A DNA stretch of 6,243 bases from Candidatus Melainabacteria bacterium (GCA_023250175.1 JAHFBD010000137.1:1-6243); one strand, 5' to 3'. Numbered from the stretch's first letter, positions 1-5,183 are shown. Notes: a model not told the origin generated them from the letters alone. Translations and numbers: made by a program.

Positions 1-726
1 CAATAAATAATCTTCTTGCCAAGGAAGTTTCAGCATTTTAACCCTCTCCTGGCATACTACTCGTGTAATAATTTCACCTTGATTAAAAGGATCTATATAT
101 ATTGGATCTAATTCATCAGCATATTGAATAAGAAAATGAGCTGGCATATTTACACCACTAAACAACAATCCAAGTCTACTGGTAACCAATAAATAAACAA
201 CTGAAAGTAATATAGGATTGCCTGTCTTTTTTTCTATAACCTTATCTATAAAACTATTTTGTGGATCATAATAATTTTCTCTATTTCCTTTAAGCCCTAA
301 CTCCATAAACATAAAGTGATTTATTTCATTAATTACAGAGGTCGGATCTTGGGTTAGTTTTATACCCTTTAAACTATTATCAAGCAGACTAGCCCACTTG
401 TCTAATACCTCAGAACAATAATTAATATCTAATAAAGGATTAGCAAATGATGCAATAAGAAAAACCCCTTTTTCAAGAGTACTTGATTTATCCTTACCCC
501 ATTCTAAGAACTCATTTTTTAGTCGATCGCGCTTTATGCTTAATGCTAGATTCAAAAAACTTTCTTTTAGCTCTATATCACTTGAGGAAATCTCATTATT
601 TATTTCAACCAATAATCGATCATCAAAAGTTTTTAATTGTTCTTTTAAAAGATTAGCAGTAACATCGTCAGATGTTTTTAATAATTTTGCTATTGCCTTT
701 ATCTCTACATTGGAAAGAGTTAGCAT
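1..726 (-). CDS. SirB1-family transglutaminase-like protein (C-terminus cut by window edge)
   Basis: My own reverse-strand translation is open from ATG at 726 to the window edge, giving 242 residues without a stop. An in-frame TGA at 741-739 rules out an upstream start. Residues 133-217 carry the signature of the SirB1/Transglut_core2 family: INEINHFMFMELGLKGN, then YYDPQNSFIDKVIEKKTGNP, ILLSVVYL, LGLLFSGVNMPAHFLIQY and IDPFNQGE. His197 (PAHFL) and Asp212 (IDPF) fit the His and Asp of a transglutaminase-like triad. No Cys sits where a nucleophile would be expected: the helix has Ser175, and the only cysteines are 104 and 225. Residues 1-120 are helical and Lys/Glu/Leu-rich, and I do not recognise them. 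Family members often continue into a TPR-like tail, which would lie outside the window. The biochemical role of the family is poorly known. There is no Shine-Dalgarno sequence before the ATG. Family assignment is confident; enzymatic activity is doubtful. Confidence 0.88.
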   Translation of the reverse strand, partial: MLTLSNVEIKAIAKLLKTSDDVTANLLKEQLKTFDDRLLVEINNEISSSDIELKESFLNLALSIKRDRLKNEFLEWGKDKSSTLEKGVFLIASFANPLLDINYCSEVLDKWASLLDNSLKGIKLTQDPTSVINEINHFMFMELGLKGNRENYYDPQNSFIDKVIEKKTGNPILLSVVYLLVTSRLGLLFSGVNMPAHFLIQYADELDPIYIDPFNQGEIITRVVCQERVKMLKLPWQEDYLL

Positions 727-734
727 GTAACTAG

Positions 735-762
735 AGTATCAAAAGCAACTACAAAGTATCAA
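735..762 (-). promoter_or_regulatory. Candidate sigma-70-like promoter of the SirB1-family gene
   Basis: On the minus strand TTGATA (762-757, five of six matches to TTGACA) is followed after 16 bases by GATACT (740-735, four of six matches to TATAAT). Only 8 bases separate the -10 from the ATG at 726, so transcription would start at or within a few bases of the start codon. This fits the lack of a Shine-Dalgarno site. The two hexamers lie in a near-direct repeat, TTGATACT, with copies 22 bp apart, so an operator reading is also possible. Confidence 0.4.
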
Positions 763-788
763 GAGGAAAACAGAAAAAAAACTAATTA

Positions 789-965
789 TTATTCTTGCCC
801 TTTTTCTGGGACTGTTTCTGCTGCTGGTTGAGCTTCTGGTGCTGGCTGTGTTTCCTCTGCAGCTGGCTGAGCTTGTTCTTGTGCTTTATGTGCACATTGA
901 CAACAACAACCACTTAAAACCCAAATCAACTGTATTACAACTAAAACTTGTATAAAAACTCTCAT
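789..965 (-). CDS. Small Cys-rich lipoprotein with Ala/Pro/Glu/Gln tail
   Basis: This is a 58-residue protein. The first ATG of the open frame is at 983, but a strong Shine-Dalgarno AAGGAGG (977-971) lies inside that extension, 5 bases before the ATG at 965, so I place the start at 965. Residues 1-19 form a lipoprotein signal: one Arg, then a hydrophobic run ending in the lipobox LSGC, with lipidation expected at Cys20. Cys21, Cys22 and Cys24 follow at once, an unusual cluster that could bind metal or form disulfides; this is inference. Residues 26-58 are low complexity (repeated QPAAE/QPAPE units), probably an extended flexible tail. The tail resembles that of the lipoprotein upstream (1048-1386), so the two may be paralogous. 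The gene follows a terminator-like hairpin by about 20 bases. No enzymatic domain is present and the function is unknown. Confidence 0.72.
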   Translation of the reverse strand: MRVFIQVLVVIQLIWVLSGCCCQCAHKAQEQAQPAAEETQPAPEAQPAAETVPEKGQE

Positions 966-986
966 TAAAACCTCCTTAACCACTTA

Positions 987-1022
987 ATAAGAAAAGGTAC
1001 CTTATAACAGTACCTTTCTTAA
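987..1022 (-). terminator. Intrinsic terminator after the larger lipoprotein gene
   Basis: AAAGGTAC (993-1000) pairs perfectly with GTACCTTT (1010-1017) around a 9-base loop. Beyond one bulged A the stem extends by about five AT/GC pairs. On the minus strand the stem runs into TTTTCTTATT, a U-rich tail, 26 bases after the stop codon of the 1048-1386 gene. The next gene's ribosome binding site begins about 10 bases later. The hairpin may therefore be partial, lowering expression of the downstream lipoprotein, or the loop sequence TATAAG may double as a -10 element for it. Confidence 0.6.
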
Positions 1023-1047
1023 TTAGCATCTATTTTATTCCCCTGAA

Positions 1048-1386
1048 CTATTCAGCGGCTTTTTCTGCAGGTGCTGCTTCTGGAGCTGGTGCTTTTTCTT
1101 CAGCTGCTGGCTTTGCTGCTGGAGCTGCTGCTTTCTCTTCAGCTGCTGGTTTTGCTTCTTCTTTTTTCTCAGCTTTTGGCTCTTCTGCCTCTTTAGTTTC
1201 TTCTTTAGCTTCTTCAGCTTCACCAGCTTCTTCAGTATCTTCAGCTTCTGAAGCTTCTTCTGAGGCTTCTTCTGTTGTCTCAGATTCTTCAGGAGCTTGA
1301 ACTTCTTCTTGCTTTGGTGCTGCACATGCAGTCATATAAACCATTAACATAACTGCATAAAGTAATAAGGTAAGTTTCTTTAGCAT
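1048..1386 (-). CDS. Ala/Glu/Lys/Pro-rich lipoprotein
   Basis: This is a 112-residue protein. It starts at ATG 1386, with Shine-Dalgarno AGGAG (1401-1397) 10 bases upstream. Residues 1-20 are a typical lipoprotein signal: MLKK, then a Leu/Val/Met core, then the lipobox MTAC with lipidation expected at Cys21. Everything after is low complexity. Residues 26-60 are strongly acidic (EEASEEASEAEDTEEAGEAEE), residues 61-80 mix Lys and Glu, and residues 79-112 are an Ala/Pro/Lys/Glu tail with KPAAEEKA repeated 13 residues apart. There is no globular domain. Such a chain would be a long, extended or helical anchor reaching from a membrane into or through the cell wall. It lies 130 bp downstream of the secreted M23 peptidase gene on the same strand and ahead of a similar smaller lipoprotein, which suggests an envelope role. 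No specific function can be assigned. Confidence 0.78.
   Translation of the reverse strand: MLKKLTLLLYAVMLMVYMTACAAPKQEEVQAPEESETTEEASEEASEAEDTEEAGEAEEAKEETKEAEEPKAEKKEEAKPAAEEKAAAPAAKPAAEEKAPAPEAAPAEKAAE
1097..1149 (-). repeat. 39-bp-period direct repeat in the lipoprotein tail
   Basis: The 14-base word TCTTCAGCTGCTGG (plus strand) occurs at 1097-1110 and again at 1136-1149, exactly 39 bp apart. This encodes two copies of KPAAEEKA at residues 79-86 and 92-99. It is an in-frame 13-codon duplication inside a low-complexity tail and a likely place for length variation by slippage. Confidence 0.6.
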
Positions 1387-1516
1387 TTTTCTTTATCTCC
1401 TCTTTCTATTTTTAAACTGGTTAGTTTTTTATTAATAAACTTGCCAAACATTTCTATTGTAACTTAAAGTATTTATAGTAAAAGCCAAAATTTATTCTGT
1501 ATAACAACTTGTAAAA

Positions 1517-2458
1517 TTACTCTATTATCTGACTTGTCCATACCAAAGGATCTACTGTCATTCCGTGTACATATAATCCCCAATGTAAATGTGGTCCACT
1601 TGCAATTCCAGAACTACCAACTTTACCAATTATTTGTCCTTTTTTTATAAAATCTCCTTCTTTAGTACTTATCTCACTTAAATGCAAATATGCAGTAATA
1701 ACACCCTGTCCATGATCAAGAAATATACAATTTCCATTTACAACAAATCCTTTTGGTTGATATCCAGCTAAAATTACTTTTCCATTTTCCGGAGCTATTA
1801 CATTACTACCTGTTGAAGCTGCAAAATCTAATCCTTTATGAAAATAATCTGGATCTAAACTTCCATTAATCTTTCTTTTTACTCCATATACCGTAGATTT
1901 ACGGCCACTGCTTGGAAAAATAAACTTACTACTCCAAAGCTTATTAGAACTCTCAGAATTAAGTGCTTGTGCTACTAAAGATTTTTCAATCTTACTGGCA
2001 TTTAGTGCTGCAACTTCTTTACTAAGAGTAAGATTTTCTAACGGATATTTTGTTTCAGCTATATTTAAATCTAATTTTTTTTCTTTGTTTTTATAAAATA
2101 CTTCTAATTGATATTTGCCTGCTTTTGTACTTGCACTAACGGGTATTAAACCTCTAAACCATTTATCATCCAAAACAAATACAGGAATTTTAGTTTTATC
2201 AAAGTATATTTTCGGGGATTCTTTTGTATCTGTACTTCTAGCCACTTTAACAACAACAGTATCTCCTATCATTACTCGTTCAGGCTTAATAATTATACTG
2301 ACATCATCCTGAATGCTTCCCTTGTCATCTAGAGCATTGGCTTCTGGACAATTGAACCACTGCAACGATAGGCAAATAGCAATGGTTAAGAAGATAAGAA
2401 AATAAAATTTCTTTAAGCTTGGTTCATTTTTTTTTGAAAACACTTTATCTAATCTCAT
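1517..2458 (-). CDS. Secreted M23-family peptidoglycan metallopeptidase (LytM/lysostaphin-like)
   Basis: This is a 313-residue protein that cuts peptide cross-links of peptidoglycan outside the cytoplasm. Residues 1-17 are basic and 18-36 are hydrophobic. A possible signal peptidase site follows Ala42 (EANA/LDD). Residues 52-135 look like the beta-rich N-terminal domain seen in some M23 proteins (IIIKPERVMIGDTVVV, then LIPVSASTKAGKYQLEV), followed by a short linker (LENLTLSKEVAAL). The catalytic domain covers about 178-308. Zinc ligands are His207 and Asp211 (HKGLDFA) and His292 (HLHW); His259 (YLHL) and His290 complete the active site. DHGQG, GxVGSSG and GPHLHWG motifs are intact, so the enzyme should be active. 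An in-frame TAG at 2470-2468 and the lack of another Met before residue 63 fix the start, although the Shine-Dalgarno is weak. Two lipoprotein genes follow on the same strand. Confidence 0.93.
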   Translation of the reverse strand: MRLDKVFSKKNEPSLKKFYFLIFLTIAICLSLQWFNCPEANALDDKGSIQDDVSIIIKPERVMIGDTVVVKVARSTDTKESPKIYFDKTKIPVFVLDDKWFRGLIPVSASTKAGKYQLEVFYKNKEKKLDLNIAETKYPLENLTLSKEVAALNASKIEKSLVAQALNSESSNKLWSSKFIFPSSGRKSTVYGVKRKINGSLDPDYFHKGLDFAASTGSNVIAPENGKVILAGYQPKGFVVNGNCIFLDHGQGVITAYLHLSEISTKEGDFIKKGQIIGKVGSSGIASGPHLHWGLYVHGMTVDPLVWTSQIIE

Positions 2459-2518
2459 TTTTTGTTTCTACCTACCGCTCGTTTCGCACTAATGCTCAAC
2501 TCGCTTTTCAGTTCCTAC

Positions 2519-2548
2519 GCTTTTTGGTGAATAAATCACACAAAAAGC
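2519..2548. other. 12-bp stem-loop in the divergent intergenic region
   Basis: GCTTTTTG (2519-2526) plus GTGA (2527-2530) pair with TCAC (2536-2539) and CAAAAAGC (2541-2548), leaving a 5-base loop and one bulged base at 2540. If the M23 gene is transcribed from the -10 site at 2572-2567, this hairpin sits near the start of its leader, about 60 bases before the ATG. No long U tract follows on the minus strand, so it does not look like a terminator for that direction. It could be an mRNA-stabilising leader hairpin or the core of a repeat element. Confidence 0.5.
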
Positions 2549-2566
2549 TTATTTATAGTCTTCTAT

Positions 2567-2572
2567 ATTATA
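2567..2572 (-). promoter_or_regulatory. Candidate -10 element for the M23 peptidase gene
   Basis: A perfect TATAAT reads on the minus strand at 2572-2567. No good -35 hexamer lies at 16-18 bases. If used, it would give a leader of about 100 bases that includes the stem-loop at 2519-2548 and the GC-richer stretch. A second weaker candidate, TATAAA, lies at 2557-2552. Confidence 0.3.
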
Positions 2573-2609
2573 GCTAGGTAGTAACCCTTATTTCTTATTT
2601 ATGTACTTT

Positions 2610-2638
2610 TTGCTTTTCTACATTAATGGTAATATAAA
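2610..2638 (+). promoter_or_regulatory. Candidate promoter of the MerR-like coiled-coil gene
   Basis: TTGCTT (2610-2615) and TATAAA (2633-2638) are separated by 17 bases. The -10 matches five of six consensus bases and the -35 matches three. Transcription would begin near 2645, giving a leader of about 40 bases ending in GAAGGA (2670-2675), 11 bases before the ATG at 2687. Confidence 0.4.
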
Positions 2639-2686
2639 TAATAGACTTTATACATAAATGTTTTTTATTGAAGGATATATTTATAT

Positions 2687-3679
2687 ATGGCAGAACAAGA
2701 AAAATTAAGCCGTGAAGAGGTTTTACAAAAGCTAAACATTGAGGAAGATACTCTAACCCTTTATGAACATGAGTTACAGATGAGTACACCTTCTATTTCT
2801 TCTGGTAATTCAGAGAACTTTACAGAAGAAGATTTACACTCAATTCAAACTTTTCATAAGCTAAGAGAATCTGGGTTAACATACAATGAAATTAAACTGC
2901 TATCTTCATTTTCAGAGATCCTAATGAACATTGATTTTGAAGGAAATGAATCAATCAAAAAACTGCTTTCTTTATCACCCATCTATAGACTAAAACAATC
3001 CTTAAATCTGGCTCGCCAAGAACTTTCTATCTTAAGAAGTAAAGCACTGGAACTTGAAGAAACCTTAAAAAAAGAACTAGAGTCTAAATTTACCAAGAGC
3101 ACAAGCGATATTTCAACACTTCAAGCAGAATTAGATGCAAAACAAAAAATTATAATTAATCTGGATAGAAGGCTTTCGGAGACTTTAACACAAAAAACAC
3201 AATTAGAAGCCCAGGTATCTTCACCGCAAGTAAAAAGCAAAAAAGCAAAACAATTACAAGAAACCCTCACCCAAAAAGAAAAAGAGATAAGTGAATTAAC
3301 CTTACAAAATAGAGAATTTCTTAAAGAGTTAGAACATTCAAAAGAAGAATCCTATGAACTGAAAGAAAGACTTGAATTAACAGAAGAAGAAATCGTTGAG
3401 CTGGAACATGAGATTGAAGAGCGTTATAAAGAACAGCTTACTACTTTAAGAGAACAAATAGAAACTCTGGTGGATAACAAACAAAAAGAATGGGAGTCTT
3501 ACTACGTAAGCACCAGCGAACAACATAAAAAAGAAAACTTAACTCTACAAAAGAAACATGAACAAGACATCTTACAACTCAAACACAAGATAAGAGAACA
3601 AATAGAAGAGATTGAAGAGTTAAAATCCCAAAGAAATCCTCTTGTCGGTTTACTTAAAATGGGATCAGGGAAAAGATAA
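2687..3679 (+). CDS. MerR-like winged-helix protein with long coiled coil
   Basis: This is a 330-residue protein. Residues 8-75 follow the MerR-type DNA-binding pattern: a helix-turn-helix (REEVLQKLNIEEDTLTLYEHE), a variable wing (31-44), then FTEEDLHSIQTFHKLRESGLTYNEIKLL, which matches the usual second helix pair. Residues about 100-315 are almost all Glu, Lys, Gln, Leu and Ser in heptad-like spacing, which predicts a long coiled coil, probably dimeric, with likely breaks around 178-185 and 262-275. The last residues (NPLVGLLKMGSGKR) are short, hydrophobic and basic. No ligand-binding domain and no metal-binding cysteines are present. A wHTH plus coiled coil recalls RacA (chromosome anchoring) and KfrA (plasmid-encoded DNA-binding protein), so a structural DNA-binding role is as likely as transcription control; this is inference from architecture only. 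Start: ATG 2687 with GAAGGA 11 bases upstream. It is transcribed away from the M23 gene and converges on the EF-hand gene. Confidence 0.85.
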   Translation: MAEQEKLSREEVLQKLNIEEDTLTLYEHELQMSTPSISSGNSENFTEEDLHSIQTFHKLRESGLTYNEIKLLSSFSEILMNIDFEGNESIKKLLSLSPIYRLKQSLNLARQELSILRSKALELEETLKKELESKFTKSTSDISTLQAELDAKQKIIINLDRRLSETLTQKTQLEAQVSSPQVKSKKAKQLQETLTQKEKEISELTLQNREFLKELEHSKEESYELKERLELTEEEIVELEHEIEERYKEQLTTLREQIETLVDNKQKEWESYYVSTSEQHKKENLTLQKKHEQDILQLKHKIREQIEEIEELKSQRNPLVGLLKMGSGKR

Positions 3680-3702
3680 TTACTTTTCTTCTTTTATTTC
3701 CC
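3668..3702. terminator. Possible terminator between convergent genes
   Basis: GAAAAG (3670-3675) pairs with CTTTTC (3683-3688) around a 7-base loop that contains the TAA stop of the coiled-coil gene. On the plus strand TTCTTTTATTT follows, a U-rich tail. A competing longer hairpin can form between GGGAAA (3668-3673) and TTTCCC (3697-3702). Both stems are AT-rich and weak. Because it lies in the 52-bp gap between convergent stops it could serve both genes, but I would not rely on it. Confidence 0.35.
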
Positions 3703-3731
3703 ACTATATACAGCCTTTTGAAAAATTACAC

Positions 3732-5129
3732 TTATTTAGTATCACCAAGTAGTACCTTGCCTTCAGAGTAACCCTTGTTGATATTATAGTTGATAAAACC
3801 ATCGTTATTTTTGTCATATTTTTTTGCATCGTCAGTAAGAATATCAACAGAAACTTTACTATCATTAAATTGCTTGGTTTCTGCATCATAGCTTCCAGGA
3901 TTTGCTTCAAAATAAGCTTTAAGCTCGGCAGCATTAAGTTTTCTATCGCCGTCTGTGTCAAACTTATCTAAAATATCATTATTCTCTAAACATTGATTAA
4001 TAATGGGTATGGCTTCATGATAACTACCTACAAATCCAATTAAACCATCATTATTGATGTCATATTTCTTTAAGTCATCAGTAATAAAAGCAGCAGAAAA
4101 ACCATTCATGTTAACCTTAAAATCCTTATGACTATTAGGATCTAATAGGAAAGGAGCAAGCTCAACAGTATTAAGTTGTCCATCACCATCTTTGTCCAAA
4201 GCAGCTAAAAGCAAAACACCATCAACAAATCCTTCACCTTCTTTGTTAGCGCCGGGAACAGCATAGCGACTAATATAACCATCACCATTAGAATCATATT
4301 TCTTTATGTCATCAGTGAGCATACCAACAGAAACTTTGGTAGGATTGTCATAGCTACCAGGATGTGCTGTAAAATAAGCTCCAAGCTCAGCAGCATTAAG
4401 TTTTCCATCGCCGTCTTTGTCAAATTCTAGAATATTAGCATTAACAGATAATGCCCCACCTTCTGCACCATTCTTATAAGGGGCATAAGCATTGTAACTA
4501 ATAACACCATCGTGATTTAAGTCACATTTCTTTACGTCATCAGTGAAACAATCATAAACAGGAATTTCGCTGTCAGTGGCTACATTGTATTCGTACTTTC
4601 CAGGATGTTCTTTAAAATAAGCCATAAGCTCAACAGAATTAATTTTTCCATCACCGTCTTTATCATAAGTATGTAATATAGCTTTCTGTCCTTCTTCTTG
4701 TTCCTGCTTGTGTTTAGCATCCTGAAGTAGTGCCTTGCCTTCATTAAAGAGTGTCTCCTTACCTTCAGAGCCATTGGTATTAAGATGATAACCAATAAAA
4801 CCATCTCCATTGTTGTCATACTTCTTTAAGTCATCAGTAACAATATCAACAGAAACTTTACTGTCAATAAACTTCTTACTGTTTTTATCATAACTTCCAC
4901 GATTTACTTTAAAATAAGACTCAAGCTCATAAAGATTAAGTTTCCCATCACCATCCTTATCAAATTTATCTAAAATAAAATTCTTTTTAGTGCCTGCTAA
5001 TACTTGAGGTTTAGAAATATTATCACCCAATTGATTTAAGAGGATAGCATCTGGATCATCAGAGGAATTAAGTGCCTTATTTTCTCCAGGCAGACTTTGT
5101 GCTGGATTAATTCTTTCGACTGAAGACAT
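3732..5129 (-). CDS. Five-repeat EF-hand calcium-binding protein
   Basis: This is a 465-residue acidic protein with ten EF-hand-type loops in five pairs. The first loop of each pair is canonical, with Glu at position 12: D57-E68, D156-E167, D237-E248, D312-E323 and D391-E402 (typical sequence DKDGDGKLNAAE). The second loops start at D105, D203, D279, D357 and D439. They keep DxNxDG but end in Leu, Ala, Ala, Gly and Ile instead of Glu, so they should bind calcium weakly or not at all. Between the two, repeats share PGSYD and KVSVDIxTDDxKKYD. Loop one of repeat 5 has Arg396 where Gly is usual. Residues 1-50 show no signal peptide or membrane segment, so the protein is cytoplasmic or leaves by a route without a classical signal. 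The start at 5129 is secured by AAGGAGG (5141-5135), 5 bases upstream. No enzyme domain is present; buffering, sensing or scaffolding are possible roles. Confidence 0.85.
   Translation of the reverse strand: MSSVERINPAQSLPGENKALNSSDDPDAILLNQLGDNISKPQVLAGTKKNFILDKFDKDGDGKLNLYELESYFKVNRGSYDKNSKKFIDSKVSVDIVTDDLKKYDNNGDGFIGYHLNTNGSEGKETLFNEGKALLQDAKHKQEQEEGQKAILHTYDKDGDGKINSVELMAYFKEHPGKYEYNVATDSEIPVYDCFTDDVKKCDLNHDGVISYNAYAPYKNGAEGGALSVNANILEFDKDGDGKLNAAELGAYFTAHPGSYDNPTKVSVGMLTDDIKKYDSNGDGYISRYAVPGANKEGEGFVDGVLLLAALDKDGDGQLNTVELAPFLLDPNSHKDFKVNMNGFSAAFITDDLKKYDINNDGLIGFVGSYHEAIPIINQCLENNDILDKFDTDGDRKLNAAELKAYFEANPGSYDAETKQFNDSKVSVDILTDDAKKYDKNNDGFINYNINKGYSEGKVLLGDTK
3774..4982 (-). repeat. Five imperfect EF-hand-pair repeats
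   Basis: Approximate units by residue: 50-118, 149-216, 230-292, 305-370 and 384-452. First-loop to first-loop spacing is 99, 81, 75 and 79 residues; the spacing inside a pair is 42-48. Units 1 and 5 are the most alike (both contain DSKVSVDI and TDD-KKYD, and a following SEGK linker), so the array is not a simple chain of neighbouring duplications. Unit 4 is the most diverged (its PGSYD is lost). DNA identity is strongest at the loop codons. Confidence 0.75.
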
Positions 5130-5140
5130 GCTTCCCTCCT

Positions 5141-5155
5141 TGACTTCTTAAGTCA
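5141..5155. promoter_or_regulatory. 15-bp palindrome in the EF-hand gene leader
   Basis: TGACTT-CTT-AAGTCA is a perfect 6-bp inverted repeat with a 3-base spacer. It abuts the Shine-Dalgarno site (5141-5135) of the EF-hand gene and lies about 16-30 bases downstream of the predicted transcription start. The symmetry suits a dimeric repressor acting as a roadblock. As RNA it would be a short hairpin next to the ribosome binding site. The regulator is unknown. Confidence 0.4.
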
Positions 5156-5177
5156 CGATTATTTGGTTAATGGAGGG

Positions 5178-5183
5178 ATTATA
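5178..5183 (-). promoter_or_regulatory. Candidate -10 element of the EF-hand gene
   Basis: A perfect TATAAT reads on the minus strand at 5183-5178, 49 bases before the ATG. No convincing -35 hexamer is found at 16-18 bases upstream (the positions read roughly ACTCTT). An activator-dependent or alternative promoter would also fit. Confidence 0.4.

Larger units (their letters stand above)
2468..2581. repeat. Candidate intergenic repeat element bounded by short inverted repeats
   Basis: CTACCTA (2468-2474) and its complement TAGGTAG (2575-2581) bound a 114-bp stretch between the divergent M23 and coiled-coil genes. Within it, 2475-2520 is about half G+C by count, against clearly AT-rich surroundings. 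It contains two related 11-mers, GCTCGTTTCGC (2477-2487) and GCTCAACTCGC (2494-2504), 17 bp apart. The rest holds a hairpin (2519-2548). This could be a small dispersed repeat of the REP or MITE type, but the 7-bp ends are short and I see no target duplication. Confidence 0.3.

Noticed and set aside
536..730. Plus-strand 64-residue frame opposite the SirB1-family gene
   Set aside because: It is antisense to a gene with strong family motifs, without any coding signal of its own.
1035..1325. Lys/Gln-rich open frame overlapping the larger lipoprotein on the same strand
   Set aside because: It is the +1 reading of a low-complexity Glu/Ala/Lys gene. It lacks a ribosome binding site and a signal, while the other frame has a clear lipobox and Shine-Dalgarno.
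2115..2312. Plus-strand frame opposite the M23 gene
   Set aside because: It is antisense to the N-terminal domain of a well-supported peptidase, with no ribosome binding site or recognisable content.
2595..2789. Minus-strand frame covering the coiled-coil gene's start and promoter
   Set aside because: It overlaps the promoter and the HTH-coding part of the real gene and has no recognisable protein features.
3703..3716. Partial resemblance to an SOS box (CTATATACAG)
   Set aside because: The half-sites do not match any LexA box I know well enough, and it lies between convergent gene ends, not upstream of a gene.
3704..3961. 85-residue minus-strand frame inside the EF-hand gene (and a similar one at 4580-4819)
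   Set aside because: These are shifted readings of the repetitive EF-hand codons; the proteins have no domain and no ribosome binding site.
3774..4982. CRISPR-like or tandem DNA repeat array
   Set aside because: The spacing is irregular, the repeats are imperfect, and the periodicity is explained by coding EF-hand units.
3732..5129. Dockerin (cellulosome) reading of the repeated calcium loops
   Set aside because: The loops resemble dockerin loops, but there are ten, arranged as alternating intact and Glu-less EF-hands with long insertions, and there is no signal peptide or catalytic domain.
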